NCBI RefSeq assembly: GCF_001641265.1
Contig: NW_020167521.1
Location: 806,001 to 870,000, forward strand
DNA: 64,000 bases
Source: Pseudogymnoascus destructans
Lineage: Eukaryota; Ascomycota; Leotiomycetes; Thelebolales; Thelebolaceae
Reading direction: 5' to 3'
The notes under the pieces were generated by a model. That model was given only the letters and a program-made list of their open reading frames with translations, ran no database searches and was not told the DNA's origin. Each line of letters starts with the position of its first letter. Position 1 is the stretch's first letter. Of the stretch, positions 12,441 to 24,743 are shown in pieces. Made by a program: the position numbers and the translations under genes.

Positions 12441-12760
12441 CAACACCCTCCCACTCCCTCCCACACCAACACCCTCCCACTCCCTCCCACACCAACACCC
12501 TCCCATCCCATCCCACCCTCAATCATGACCAACACCCTCCCCCCTCCTCCCCTCCCCCTCCTCCCCCTCCTCCCACTCCCCCTCCCCCTCCCCCTCCCAC
12601 TCCCCCTCCCACTCCCCTCCCCTCCCACTCCCCCTCCCCCTCCCACTCCCACTCCCACTCCCACTCCCACTCCCACTCCCACTCCCACTCCCACTCCCAC
12701 TCCCACTCCCACTCCCCCTCCCCCTCCCCCTCCCACTCCCACTCCCACTCCCAGATTATA
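12441..12760. repeat. 26-bp unit array followed by (CCCACT)n tract
   Basis: Three copies of a unit containing ACCAACACCCTCCCACTCC, then about 200 bp of pure C/T/A sequence with a run of CCCACT hexamers around 12640-12715. The minus strand is correspondingly G-run rich. Confidence 0.85.
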
Positions 12761-12923
12761 CTTGCTGTACTCCGTACTCTACATGCATAACCAACACCCA
12801 CACACCTGTACGTACTCTTCCATGGTACTTACTGTACTACATACCAACCACTGTATACCATATATATGTAATGTAGTATACCATGTACGTACTCTACTTA
12901 CTTTACGGAGTACTTACCCACAA

Positions 12924-13140
12924 CACCAAACCCCAAACCCCAAACCCCAAACCCCAAACCCAAAACCCACATTTCACATCCCATCCCATCCCATCCCATC
13001 CCATCCCATCCCATCCCCTCGTCCCATCCCATCCCAACCCACCACCCTCCCATCCCAACCCACCCCCCCAACCCACCCTCCCATCCCAAACCCACCCCCC
13101 AACCCACCCTCCCATCCCAACCCACCCCCCCAACCAACCA
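12924..13140. repeat. (CCCCAAA)n, (CATCC)n and a longer C-rich array
   Basis: Six or so copies of CCCCAAA (about 12924-12960), seven or so of CATCC (about 12977-13015), then repeats of a unit built from CCAACCCACCCTCCCAT. The first is not the ascomycete telomere repeat CCCTAA. Confidence 0.82.
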
Positions 13141-13165
13141 CATCCAACACAGCCATCCCTTCAAA

Positions 13166-13290
13166 CCCTTACTGGGCCTTTTACTGGGATTTTACTGGGA
13201 TTTTACTGGCCTTTTACTGGCCTTTTACTGGCCTTTTACTGGCCTTTTACTGGCCTTTTACTGGCCTTTTACTGGGCCTTTTACTGGGTA
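13166..13290. repeat. 11-bp minisatellite TTTTACTGGCC
   Basis: About eleven copies, the outer ones reading TTTTACTGGG and the inner ones TTTTACTGGCC. Confidence 0.88.
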
Positions 13291-13431
13291 CTTCCCTTTC
13301 CACTCCTCTGGCCCCTCTACTATTCCCCCGAACCTCACACTATCTACTCACTCTCATCCTTCTCATCCTTCTCTCTCTCCTCCTCCTACTCTAGCCCTCG
13401 GACGAAATTCCTCTCCTTCCCATTGCTTCTT

Positions 13432-13567
13432 CCCTTTCTTTGACTTCTTCCCTTTCTTTGACTTCTTCTCTTTCTTTGACTACCTCCCTTCCTTTACTAC
13501 TTCCCTTCCTTTACTACTTCCCTTCCTTTACTACTTCCCTTCCTTTACTACTTCCCTTCCTTTACTA
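13432..13567. repeat. Two 17-bp pyrimidine minisatellites
   Basis: Three copies of a CTTCCCTTTCTTTGACTT-like unit, then five copies of TTCCTTTACTACTTCCC. A C run and an A run follow at about 13586-13610. This is the last array before the veA 5' leader. Confidence 0.88.
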
Positions 13568-13891
13568 CCCTTTCCCTTCCCACCCACCCCCCCCCCCCAA
13601 AAAAAAACACCCCCACACCCCCAGTACGGACCCTGGTATGCGCTGCCTTGTTACACCTCCCCAACCCTTGTGTCAAGGGCCTAGGTCGCTTCGAAAAGGA
13701 GACTCCTCACAATCCATCCTCTCGCTCGTTGCCGCGTCCCTTCCGCCGCCCCATCCCAACCTCTCCCTCGCACACCAACGTCCTCGTTGTCGAAGAAGAA
13801 AAAAGGAGGCCTGCCATCGCCAACTCTTTCACGACAACCGCCAAGGGAGAGACTCGATACCCATCGCGTCGTCGACAAACATCTCGTCACA

Positions 13892-15611
13892 ATGAATCCT
13901 GTGAATCGCCCCCAGGAGACGGCGACGGTGACGCGGATGACGGCCGAGGGCCGTCATCTCAGTTACGAACTCAAGGTCATCCAGCAGCCGGAGCGCGCGA
14001 GAGCATGTGGTTCGGGAGCCAAATGTGAGCAGAACGCGTCTGAACAAAGGCCTCCTCAACACGTTGCTAACATCCCATAGCTTCTGCCGACCGAAGACCG
14101 GTTGACCCACCGCCCGTGGTAGAGCTGAGGATATTTGAGATTGACGCACAGAACATCAAGAGCGACATCACCTTCTCCTACATGGCCAACTTCTTCGTCT
14201 TCGCCACGCTCGAGACCGCGCGTCCCATCATCCACGGCCGTGTCCACCAGACCGCCCAGCAGATCCCCGTCCTCACCGGCATGCCCGTGTCGGGCATGGC
14301 ATATCTCGACCGCCCAACCGAGGCTGGCTACTTCATCTTCCCCGACCTGTCGGTCCGCCACGAGGGAAAGTACCGCCTGAGCTTCAACCTGTACGAGGAG
14401 ACCAAGGAGGACAAGGACAAGGATGGTGAGTCGGCCGCACCTGCGATCAAGCAGAACCCCGACGAGCCGACGGGTTCCTTCGATTGGAGGCTCGAGATCA
14501 AGTCCGAGGCCTTCACCGTTTTCAGCGCGAAGAAGTTCCCCGGCCTGGCAGAGAGCACCAGCCTGAGCAGGACCGTGGCGGAGCAGGGCTGCCGCGTGCG
14601 CATCCGTCGTGATGTGCGCATGAGGAGGCGCGAGGGCAAGGCCGCTGATGACTACGAGGAGCGCGCAGACAACAACGGGTATCGCCGAAGCACAGGGAGT
14701 GCCACCCCGGTCGAGCCGTATAGCCGCCAGCGGTCATTGAGCAATAGCAACGGCGAGATCAAGCCCGAGTACGCGCACCGTCGCCCCTCGGCCGACGCCT
14801 ACCCACCACACCCATCATATCCAGCACCATATAATCACGGTCCGGCATCCACACCGCAGCAAGGAGGATCCTACCTGGAATTTGGCCCGCATTCCGCGCA
14901 ACAACCACAATTCCAGACCCCTCAGTTCACCCAGCCTGCTCCTCCCCCACCCGCCCAGCCCCAACAAGCACATCAATCCGCTCCATCGCCATATCACCAA
15001 GCACCACAGTACCCGCCCCAACAATCACCAGGCGGCTACAGTTACCCAGAGAGGCCGCAGTACGGCCAATACCAAGCCCCGAGAGATTACGATGCCGAAT
15101 ACAGACGGCAATCCCTCACCAGCGCACCTCTCCCACAACCACAATACCCCCGCGACGAACAAGACTCGAATCACGCCTCCTCTTACGCACCCTACCAATC
15201 CCGCCCCCAGCCACCAGTCCTCGCACCAATCAATATCTCCACCACCCCCGCTTACGAACCCAAGCACGAGCCCGCATCCCCCCCATCCCCTCTCTCCCCT
15301 CCCACCACCTCTCACTGAGCAGCCTCCCCAGCCCCAGCGACCGTCCGGGATCTTACATGTACCCCTCCCTCACCTCCACAACCACCGCCGAGCCGCAGCG
15401 CGCTGGCAGCAAGCGAGCCTTCGAGACCGTCTTCGCGAGTAGCACCCACGCGCAGCCGCTGCACAACGGCGCGCGGCCGTCGAGCTCGCATAACGGCGCG
15501 GCGGCGAAGCTGGATAATGAGGAGATGCTGCACCAGTATAAGATGGAGTATAGACGCGCGGATGGCGGGAGGCTTACGCGTGCAGTGCGGGATTTCGATG
15601 AAACTGTTTGA
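13892..15611 (+). CDS. veA: Velvet-family regulator VeA, C-terminus displaced by a frameshift
   Basis: VeA is a light-responsive nuclear regulator that forms the velvet complex with VelB and LaeA and couples development to secondary metabolism. Exons 13892-14024 and 14081-15318 encode 456 residues. The velvet domain begins at residue 20 or so, with [30 protein letters not shown], then [29 protein letters not shown] and NLYEE; this wording fits VeA rather than VelB or VosA. A Pro/Gln-rich tail follows. The first frame stops at 15316-15318, yet the typical VeA C-terminal end ([28 protein letters not shown]) continues in another frame to 15611 with no clear intron between. I therefore give the span to 15611 and flag a one-base frameshift at about 15270-15318, in a C-rich stretch. 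Confidence 0.9.
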
Positions 15612-16696
15612 GTGGCCTGGATGCGATCGAGAGAGAGTTTCGAGATCAGAGCAGGGGGGAGAGTAGTAAATACATACGTACACGCACTTTGAGAGTGACG
15701 GCAGGTGCTACACACTAGCCTACCATTCATCTCCCTCACCTCAACCACCACCATTTCCTCCCCCCGCGACTTCAACAGCGCCCATCACCCCCCCCCCCCC
15801 CCCCACCACCACCACACAAAGGAAGCCTCTAGACGACGGCGGCCCTTTCATTTGACTTGTTCTCGGATTTTTATTCGGATTATATCACTATCACTCACGA
15901 CCCGCGCTGATGCGCAACAACACCACCATTACCACCACCATTACCACCACCCACCCACTACAAGACTTTCCTATGTCCTTCCTCGCTGTGCGCCTGGGGT
16001 GCAGTTGTAGCGGCGCCCCTCCCTTGTTTCTGCCCAAGCGGAAACGGGAGGGGCAGTTCTCGTACTGTAAAACTTTGGGAGGGGATATGAAGGAGGGGTT
16101 GTTTTATGACTTGAAATACTTTTTTTTGTTTTGGCTTTTTTTGTTGTATGGAAGCGCAAAGGTTGGCTTCATCGCCATCTTTTTTTTTAGGGATAGTTTT
16201 TTTGGGGGGAATATGAGATGAGGGAGATTTTTAAAATTTGTGTGTTGACTGGATGACCGATTGTGTGATGTGATGTGATGGCCTTCTGTGATGTTTGACG
16301 CCCATTGATACTGTTAACATGTACATGATCGGGGGTTGCCTGGCATGAAGTTCGACGCCCAGTTGATGATACTGTAAATATGATGGAGAGAATTCAGAGC
16401 GCCACCGAAATGATATCAACTATGCTTGCTATGCTACGCTGTACACACACTTTCCGCCTTCATCCACTCATCATCATCCATATTATCAACGCTGCCATCC
16501 CTCGCTCCTCAGCTTCGCAAACCGCAATAAATCCAAAGCATACATTACTCGTTACCTCATCATCACAATCCGCGATGCCGCTATTATTATCAGTACAGCA
16601 CAGTACATCATCCATCATCCATCATTCGTAACGCCTCTCCATGCCTTCCACTTCCCCTTAACACCTGACCTGAGTTGATTTCTGTAGTGACGACGG
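15612..16696. other. Intergenic, convergent 3' ends
   Basis: Between the veA end and the stop of the next minus-strand gene. It contains homopolymer runs (C near 15790, T near 16120-16205) and short ATC/ATT-rich stretches. No gene seen. Confidence 0.5.
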
Positions 16697-18861
16697 TTAA
16701 AACACATCAGGCCCCCACTCAAAACTCTCCATCGAAGTCGAGTTCGTCACTTCACCCCCTCCGGCAGCTGGGATACTCTCCTTCGTATCCTTGGTCTTCT
16801 CCTCGACCTGCTTCTCCACCTGCGTAAGCTCAGTGCTCTTCACCCTCGGCTTAGCAGCCTTCTTCAATTTCCCCACCCCCTGTCTCGGCTGGGACTCAAC
16901 CGCAGACGCCTCTTGGACACCAGCATTGCCGCTCGTGACGGAAATACCCTTCTCACCACCGACCTCAGAAGCAGGCGGCGTATCCTTCCTGCTTCCCTTG
17001 CGTGGAATCCTACTCCCCTGCGTCCCAAGCGGAAGGCGCTTCTTAACAATCAACTTCGGCGTCCCCTGCTGCTTCGCGCCCACAGACACGAGCACAGCCT
17101 TCTTCTCTGGGTCCACGTTCTCGAAACTGGGATCCGAGGAGGAGCTGGAGTCGGGGATGAGGAGCTCGGGGCTGGGTTTCTCTCGAGGAGTGTTGTTGTT
17201 GCGGGATTTTTTGGCGGGGTGAGAGGTGGTGGAGGTGTCTGCGTCTGAGGGGTGCTGGGAAGATGAGGTGGTGGAGGTAGAGGTTTTGGCCATGTTCTTT
17301 CGCTTCTTGGAAGGGGTGACTTGGTCGGCGTCATCTGGGCCCGTAGTAGTATAGTGAGACTCTCCGTTTGGATATTCCCGAACCGAAGAGGAGAAGCTGG
17401 AGGTGCTGGGACGGCCAGGGGGATCGTCGTGGTTGCGTGATGCGGAGAGACTGATTTTGTCATCTGTAGTCAAGGCTGCACCGATGTAGCTTTGCGAGGA
17501 CTCATTTTGGTGGGTGTATCCGTTCAACAGCGATTCCGAGGGGAGAGATGATAGTGCCCCAGGAAGGAAGCGGGATTTTCCACCCCGAGCTTGTTGTGGC
17601 GGGATCCCGGTGTTGCCTAGTGATTTCACCAGCTCAAGACGCGCAGCTTCGAGTTTCGATTCGAGGTTGCTGACGCGTTTGACGAGTTTCTGTTGGACGC
17701 GCAGGTCCTTGCGGGAGAGTTTATGCTTCATCGACTTTGGTGGGGCGATGGAGCCGTAGGTGAATGATGATCTGCTCTCATTGCTGTGGAGGAGCTGGTG
17801 GGATGGAACGGAGTACCGGTCGGCGGGGGTGGAAAGTTTGCTTGTGCCTTGTTGGGCGGAACCAAAGTCACCGCCGAGTCCTGCCATGGATGGCGGGGTG
17901 TCGAATACCATTCCATAGCGTTTCTGGGACGGTGCTTGCTCTGAAATTTCGACGCCTGAAGCGTTCACAGATGACCGCGGATTACTCCAGATAGCAGAAC
18001 CACCGGCCGGACCAAATCGACGCCCTGGAGTGGGTGCGATGCTCTTTACTTCCCTATATGCTCTCTCTAGTTTGGCTTGAGCTTCGACATCAGCCTTGTC
18101 GTCGGGGACTCGGGCATCCTGTGATTTTGACCATATCTTCCAGTTTGACGGATTGAAAGAAGCTGCCAGGGACTTTCCGAAGCGGAATATGGTAGAGTGG
18201 CGGTTAGCCTCAGTCTTGGTTTCTCCCGCCACGGCTGGTACAGAGTGGTTGGAGTGGCGGATCAGTTTGTTGCGCTGTGGCTTCCCATTCTTGGTGCACT
18301 CATTTTCACCGGCACAGTTCAACTCGGTTTCAGTGGCCACATACTTTCTTGGTGGTTTTTGGCTCACTCTGTTCCTCATGCTCCCTTCAATGAACTTGGA
18401 TGAGCGCGTTTGGATGCCATCGTCAGAATAATTGCTGGTTGGGGAGTCAGGTCCGTCAGCTGCAGCGCCTTCAATGGTCTTCCCATTGCCTCCAAGTGGC
18501 CAGTCGCTGGTACGGTGACGCTTCTCGAATGGGTCATCTTCATCAAGGTGGCGTCCATCGCTGCCACTTGCGTAGTTACTGGCACTGTCTTCCTCTTGCG
18601 AGTACCTTGAGAAAGTGTGACTAAAAAGTCTCTTGCTTCCCTTGGAGAAAGATTGGGTGTCTTTCACATCACCCTCGGGTTTGCCCTGTGGTGTGTTGAT
18701 TGGCAACTAGTGATGTTAGCCTTGCATTCTTTTCTGGGGTGCAGAACGACAGCGCCGTGGGGTGGATGGTATGCTCAGCGATAGTGAAATCAGATACGAC
18801 CTATACAGCCCAAACCAAGCTGAAAAAAACTTACGTGCGGATCCATGACGTGAGGATCCAT
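16697..18861 (-). CDS. Hypothetical coiled-coil protein, probably nuclear
   Basis: Two exons, 18861-18835 and 18706-16697, give 678 residues. The first exon is only nine codons (MDPHVMDPH), inferred because the long frame begins right after a CACTAG acceptor with no ATG of its own; the intron is 128 nt with GTAAGT. The protein is Ser/Lys/Pro-rich and mostly disordered. A conserved-looking middle part has YGMVFDTPPSMAGLGGDFG and a coiled coil with KHKLSRKDLRVQQKLVKRVSNLE without its last letters, near residues 340-370. Several basic clusters (PSKKRKN, KRLPLG, KAAKPRVK) look like nuclear localisation signals. I do not recognise a catalytic domain and assign no function. Confidence 0.72.
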
Positions 18862-19996
18862 GACGGTGTTGGTGTTGCTGCTCACGTATGCCCCTTGCCC
18901 CTTGCGTTGTATGACCATAAAGACAACGCTTGAGACAGTTAACTTGGGTGAACGTAAACGTAAAGAATGTTGCTCTGAGCTCTGTTGCTCGTCACGTCCT
19001 AGATAATCGCGAATGTAAATAGTAGATGTATCTGTGGTTGTTGTGAGGGAGTCTGCTCTGGAACCCGGACAACGAAGGACCGTAACAGCGTAACAGCGTA
19101 ACAGCGTCGTAGCCTTGTTGACCTGTTACTACGCGTATTTTGTGAATTGTGAATTGTGAATTGTGAAGGTGAGGGGAGGTGAGGGGATGTGGATAAATTA
19201 ATTCTTGTTATCCTTGGGAAGCAGAAGTAGAAGGATAGGAGAAGTGTCTCATCATAATCTCTTCATAATATTATAGCGGTGTATGAATGAGATGAGCGAG
19301 ATGAACAGATGAGCGAGTTCACACACCTATAACTTTTTTATTATGATTATATTATACCAAAGATGTATTGGACTGTATTTTATTGGTTAGAGGAGATACT
19401 CGCACTCTAACTAAAGGGTCCCTATACCCTTTTGTCTGAATTTCACCCCAATCGACTGTACGGAGTAGAAAGTTACATTTTGATACTTTACGAAGCCCCC
19501 AATTTGTATGCGATACAAATGTACTGGTACTTTGCGGCCCCAGTTTCGCCTGTCAGTAGAAACGCGTCTACTGCCAAGACTTCTTCGCTCCAGCAACGTT
19601 GGCGACATCGACCTCGACCTGCCTGCTGTACTGGACAACCACTCCCCGCGGCCATCACCATTCAATCGCTGCTTCACTCCAGACCTCTTATCGCTGCCAG
19701 AGGCATCCGATTATTGCGATAATACCTCCAAGATCGACTCAGCCGACTCACCGCGATTCGTGAGACCCGTCGCCTCCCTCGAAGACTCAACCGCAAAAGA
19801 TTCATCCCACCCCTATTGAACTCAGCATCTGCGATAAAGATGTCGGGGCGATAGACTGCGATTCAATCACAATACTCTCCATTGATCAGCACTCGCCAAA
19901 GACGACCGTCAGGCTCGGGGTTGTTACGAGGCGTCCATCCTATCTCCCGCACCCAGGACACGCCGGTGAATAGACCGAGCCCGATAAACGAAGGCG
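18862..19996. promoter_or_regulatory. Divergent intergenic region with candidate upstream ORF
   Basis: Promoter space for the coiled-coil gene (minus) and the Mga2-like gene (plus). Direct repeats seen are three GTAACAGC copies at about 19083-19107 and three GTGAATT copies at about 19140-19168. An ATG at 19508 opens a 103-codon frame to 19819 in the probable 5' leader of the Mga2-like gene; it may be an upstream ORF or chance. Confidence 0.4.
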
Positions 19997-22900
19997 ATGC
20001 CGGGCACTGAGCCGTATTCGTCTCCCTTCATTCTTGATTTGGATGTGTCGGAGGACCCAGACGACCAGGATTTCGAGTTCTTCAACCCAGGCACGCCATA
20101 CATAGCTTCGGGAAGCCCTGGTTCTTTTCTGGACCAAAACCTCCCTCCCGGAGAGAGGAGAGCGAATTTTGGGTCACCTGCGATAGCTCAGAAAGGCAGC
20201 GCTGAAAACAGGACTTCCGCCGTTGCAACGGGCCCACGAACGCCCTCGATACCTTCTTCAGATTCTCCAGGCGGCTCTTTTCATGACTCGTCCTCAGACT
20301 CCTCAACATACAATAAACGAAAACCATTGTTGGAATCATCAGAACCTACCTTCGAAGCCAAAGACGCCTCAATGAATGATGCTGAGATGGGCGATTGGAA
20401 AGTGGAGGGGGGACATGGACCGGACGATTCAGAGGCCTACGGGCCATACAGCGCCACAACGGCCTCGTCCTCGACCGCTACAGCGTTCGATTTTAACGAC
20501 AAGATAATGGAAAACGATTTCGACTTTGATAGTGCTGCAAGCAGCCCAAGCCATTTCGCGTCCGCCATGAAGTCGCCGGAAATGCCAACTATCAAGCATG
20601 ACACTTCAAGTCGAAACACCCCAGTTATGAAGCATAGAGCAGCAGGCCACCGTTCGAAATCCTCGGTGAGTTCCCTAATTGATAGCCATAGCAATTTCCA
20701 GTCAAATAACTAACGATTATTAGCAAAATTCCATCACCAACACAATGCACGGTCTGACGACCAACGCATCCCGCGAAGCCTCTCCTTTGTCCACAATGAT
20801 CACGAGCCAGGAATCTTCACCATCAGTATTCTTCAACAATTCTCCGTCCCCTGCCGGCGGAGTAGAGTTTATCAATGGAACGATGCTTGGTAATGGGGCA
20901 CAGAACAATCCCTGGCAAACAAACTACGACTTCAGCATACCAAACTCGATGGTGAGTGGTGGAGGTTTTATGCCCATGCGCATGAACAACAGCATTCCCC
21001 AACAGATACCTTTCTCAGCTGGCATGTCTCTTATGGATACCATGTATAAGCCAGTCTTGGCCATTCATCCAACTCCATTGAAGTCGCGAGTAGAGACTCA
21101 AATCCCTATCAAGATGACGCTTTTCCCGTTTCCTCCCGGTATTACAAAACTTCATCTACCTACCCACACCATTTCGAAGCCCAAACTGCTGGCGAAACAG
21201 CCCCTTACCAAATCACCTGATACCTTAGAACTCACAACAACCCTGGTTTGTACTAGTGCAATGCAAAATCCAGAATTTCGCCGGCGAGCCTTTGAACGTG
21301 CTGCTGGAGCTCCCAAATCTTCAGAGTCGCGTTCAGAGGACGAAGCCGATACGGTAGCAGATGATGATGATGAGAACAAGCCCCTAAATGGAGGGGAGGT
21401 GAAGATATGCTCTGGATGCATTACCCGTGAGCGTAAGCGTGCTGCGAGGAAGAAGGTCAAAAAGGTTGAAGAGGAAGAATCCTGGCACAAGGACGAAGAC
21501 AAACGCGTGATCGTCTTCAACACCCACGAAATCAAAGACTGGCAACAACCATCGAGCCAAGTATTATCCGATACGGTAGGAGACCGACGGGAACCAGTCG
21601 TTCATGAGGGCGCTTTACAAGTTGATGCTCCTATGCGCATCGCTTGTTATTGCAGGCATCAAAATGAGAAATTGGGGTTCCAGGTTATATTCACAATCAA
21701 AGACTGGACGGGACGTCTGGTAGCTCAAGAGATTACGTCTTCGATCATGATCACAGATGACCATAAGACACACAACATGCCTCCTCATTTAATGGGGCCA
21801 GGCGGCGCTGGTGTCAACGAACATGGATTCATGAATAACCCTGGCGTCGATATGAATTTCGATATGCCCATGGCGTCGTTTCGTGCATCGCAGTCAAACA
21901 CAGATGTGCAAAACCTCCAAAGGAACTACCCCCTATCATATGCTTCTTCTTCGGTACTTGGTACTCCTCAGGTATCTCAAAATGCCCCGAGCACGACGAC
22001 TCCGCGCAGCTTGTCGAGGCAGGCATCGCCTTCTGGATCAATTGGTCCAAGTAACAAAAAGCGAAAAGCTAGCGGGTCTAGCAAAGTCCCAAGCGGTCTC
22101 GCCATGACAAGACTCGAGACTATGCCGCAGCACCCTGGAGGCCTGAACCCCGCAGCCAATGGCTCGGGCGCTGCCTCATCTCAACCTCCATATGGAACTT
22201 CACCCAACATGTTCGCTTCCCCTCAAGACACAACGTTCAACCACATGCCCCAATCAGTACAACCGGGCCATACTCAATTTAACGCTGGGTCACCCACTCA
22301 AAACGGCAACGGGCAAGGTTTTATCTCGAATAACAATAGATCCCAAAGTATGGATAACCTTGCTTTGAACCAGCTATACTCGGCGCCAACCTCCACACAT
22401 CCAAGCCGCGCACCAAGCCCGAACAGTATGAGGAACAACATACAGGCGTATCAACAGCAGCAAGCTCAGATTGCACAGGCAGTTGCTAATGGCCTATATG
22501 GGATGCCCCTGCCGCTCAACCCCCAAAGGCCACCCACCATTCACAAGATGATTCCAAATGAAGGGCCAAAGGCTGGAGGGATTGAAGTGACGTGCCTTGG
22601 TAGCGGATTCTGTCAAGGCTTGGAAGTTATGTTTGGGGATGTGAAAGCCACTACCACGACATATTGGGGCGAAACGTCGCTTGTCTGCTTGCTTCCTCCT
22701 GCGACTACTGGCGGAACTGTTGCAGTCACATTCAAGCATCAACACCAGCAACAACTGCAGCCCTACCCATCACCACCGATCCTTAAGCAACAGGCATTCT
22801 TTAAATATGTTGACGACGATGAACAACAGATTATAAGAACGGCTCTGTCTGTATTAGGGCACAAGATGACTGGGAGGATGGAAGATGTCCGTGACTTGGC

Positions 22901-24430
22901 ACGAAGAATCGTGGGTGATGGGCCATCATCTTGGGGTGTCGCTGGGGGTGCTTCACCGACAGGTGGAACGCAGCAACCACCTGTCTCTCGTTTCAACGCC
23001 GCCATATTTGGTGTTGATGTCGAAGCAACACTCCTAAGAATACTGGACCTCATTGACTTAGATGATAGCTCGCATCTACCTCGCCTGAACATGCGACGAG
23101 CATCTGGTCAGACGATGCTTCACTTAGCGTGCTCATTGGGCCTTCAACGCTTTGTTCCGGCTTTGTTGGCACGAGGCGCTAACCCGGAGCCCCGTGATAA
23201 AGGGGGTTTCACGCCCATGCACATTGCAGCGATGCATAATCACCCTCAGATTATAAGACGACTCATTCTCTGCGGCGCAGATCCTTCGTGGAGGACTCTC
23301 CAGGGTTATACAGCCTCCGATTTGTGCACAACCGAAGAAACTCTTCAATCCACTCGTCGTGTAGAGCGTCATAGCCGCAGGCGTAGTGGCGGCTCTATTC
23401 GCAGTAGGACAAGCAGCGCCACGTCCCTCCAGTCACTATGGGAACCGCGTTCAAGTGGAGCCGAAGTTACGACATTGCTAGGTGTTAGTGATGACGCAGA
23501 TGATACATCTGAGACGGAGGACCCCGAATACAGCGATGAAGGGGGCGATGCTGCTACACCCGATGAAGTCTCTTGGATGCGCCCACGACGCAGGAGCGCA
23601 GCTACCCCAGACCTTGACGCTTCGCTTTCAAATGAAGCCAATGGTCTTCCCGTCCCCACAACCGACGCTGTGGGAGCTGGGTTCGTATCACCGGCAGCAG
23701 CCATGACAGCATTCCGCGATCATTTGACTGCACAAATTCAGCATATTCAACAGTCTATGCAACACCTTAACTTACCGCAAATCCCAAACCTACCAGACTA
23801 TCAAGCATATTTGCCAACGGCACCTATGGTTCGCCGAATCAGCTCACTAGTACCACACATAGGTGTCTCCAGAAATACCGATGTTGGCCCAGCAAATAAG
23901 GAGGCAGATTCAAAATGGTGGGACCTTTTCTCCGGAACTATCTCGAATGCTCCTCCCGCATATGAGGATATCTTCCCCCATGAGGAGGCCGACACCAAAA
24001 GAGCGTCGGCTACTCAGGCTGCAGCAGATGCGATCGCTGATGACAAATGCTCTACGCTATATGACCAAGCACAGTCGTCGGGCTCAAGCGTGGCCTCAAG
24101 TTCCAAAACTTCATCGCAAGTATTAGAGAACTTGGATACTAGTTCCAAGCATTCCTTATCCGAAGAAGGACATGCTCAAATCCGGCTGGCACATGGCAAA
24201 AAGATCCGATTCCGGAGTGATAGGAAGCTATTTTTCATTTGGGTAAGTTAACCCCTTTTCCATTCTGTACATGCGAAACGAACTTAACTAACTCCATATA
24301 GATTCCTATTCTAGTAATTATTGTGGCTACCATGCTCTACAACCGCGTTCCTAAAGTGTGGGCAGAGGGGACTCGACTTGTCAAGTCGTATGCTCGGTCG
24401 AGAGCTGAGCGGGCAGTGGAGATTTTGTAA
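19997..24430 (+). CDS. Mga2/Spt23-like membrane-tethered transcription regulator (IPT/TIG, ankyrin, TM)
   Basis: Yeast Mga2 and Spt23 sit in the ER membrane, are freed by Rsp5-dependent processing, and induce the fatty-acid desaturase OLE1 under low unsaturation or hypoxia. Here three exons, 19997-20665, 20724-24242 and 24302-24430, give 1438 residues. Order: a long Ser-rich N-terminus; a region with PIKMTLFPFPPGITKLHLP typical of the family; an IPT/TIG fold from about residue 827 (IHKMIPNEGPKAGGIEVT); two ankyrin repeats from about 1017 (GQTMLHLACSLGL, GGFTPMHIAAMHNH); and a C-terminal membrane helix WIPILVIIVATMLY, made by the last exon, followed by a short basic tail. This domain order is diagnostic. 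Rsp5-type processing is inferred from the family only. Confidence 0.92.
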
Positions 24431-24743
24431 TTTACCAACCGTTTTTAAGGTTGCTCCCGATTTGGGATTATGACACTCAAGAAAGCTTCTTGGGACGAGG
24501 GCTTGTTCAGTATTGGTGGGATTGAGATGATGGTTTATTTATAGGGTGTTTACGTGGAGTGCGGTTGGGTACAGCGTGTTTCCCAGTTTGATATAATTGT
24601 TTACATTCAGTGGTTGTTAAATTCAGCCATGCCCTACTATTCTCTCCAAGAAACAATTCGCCGCCGTAATTGTGTGAGCCATCTTACGACAGGTCTATTC
24701 TTTATCTGTAAACGGACAGCCTTGTCGTTGTTGAAAAACGCCA
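24431..24743. other. Intergenic, convergent 3' ends
   Basis: 3' UTR space of the Mga2-like gene and RNase H1. Nothing else seen. Confidence 0.5.

Noticed and set aside
12924..12960. (CCCCAAA)n as an internal telomere
   Set aside because: Ascomycete telomeres are CCCTAA/TTAGGG; the tract is short and lies among other unrelated C-rich repeats.
11892..13394. 500-codon plus-strand frame rich in Pro, His, Thr
   Set aside because: It runs entirely through minisatellites and microsatellites, whose units avoid stops; no domain and no composition like its neighbours.
13892..18861. Secondary-metabolite cluster around veA
   Set aside because: VeA regulates clusters but its neighbours here are housekeeping or unknown nuclear proteins; no synthase, oxidase or cluster transporter is present.
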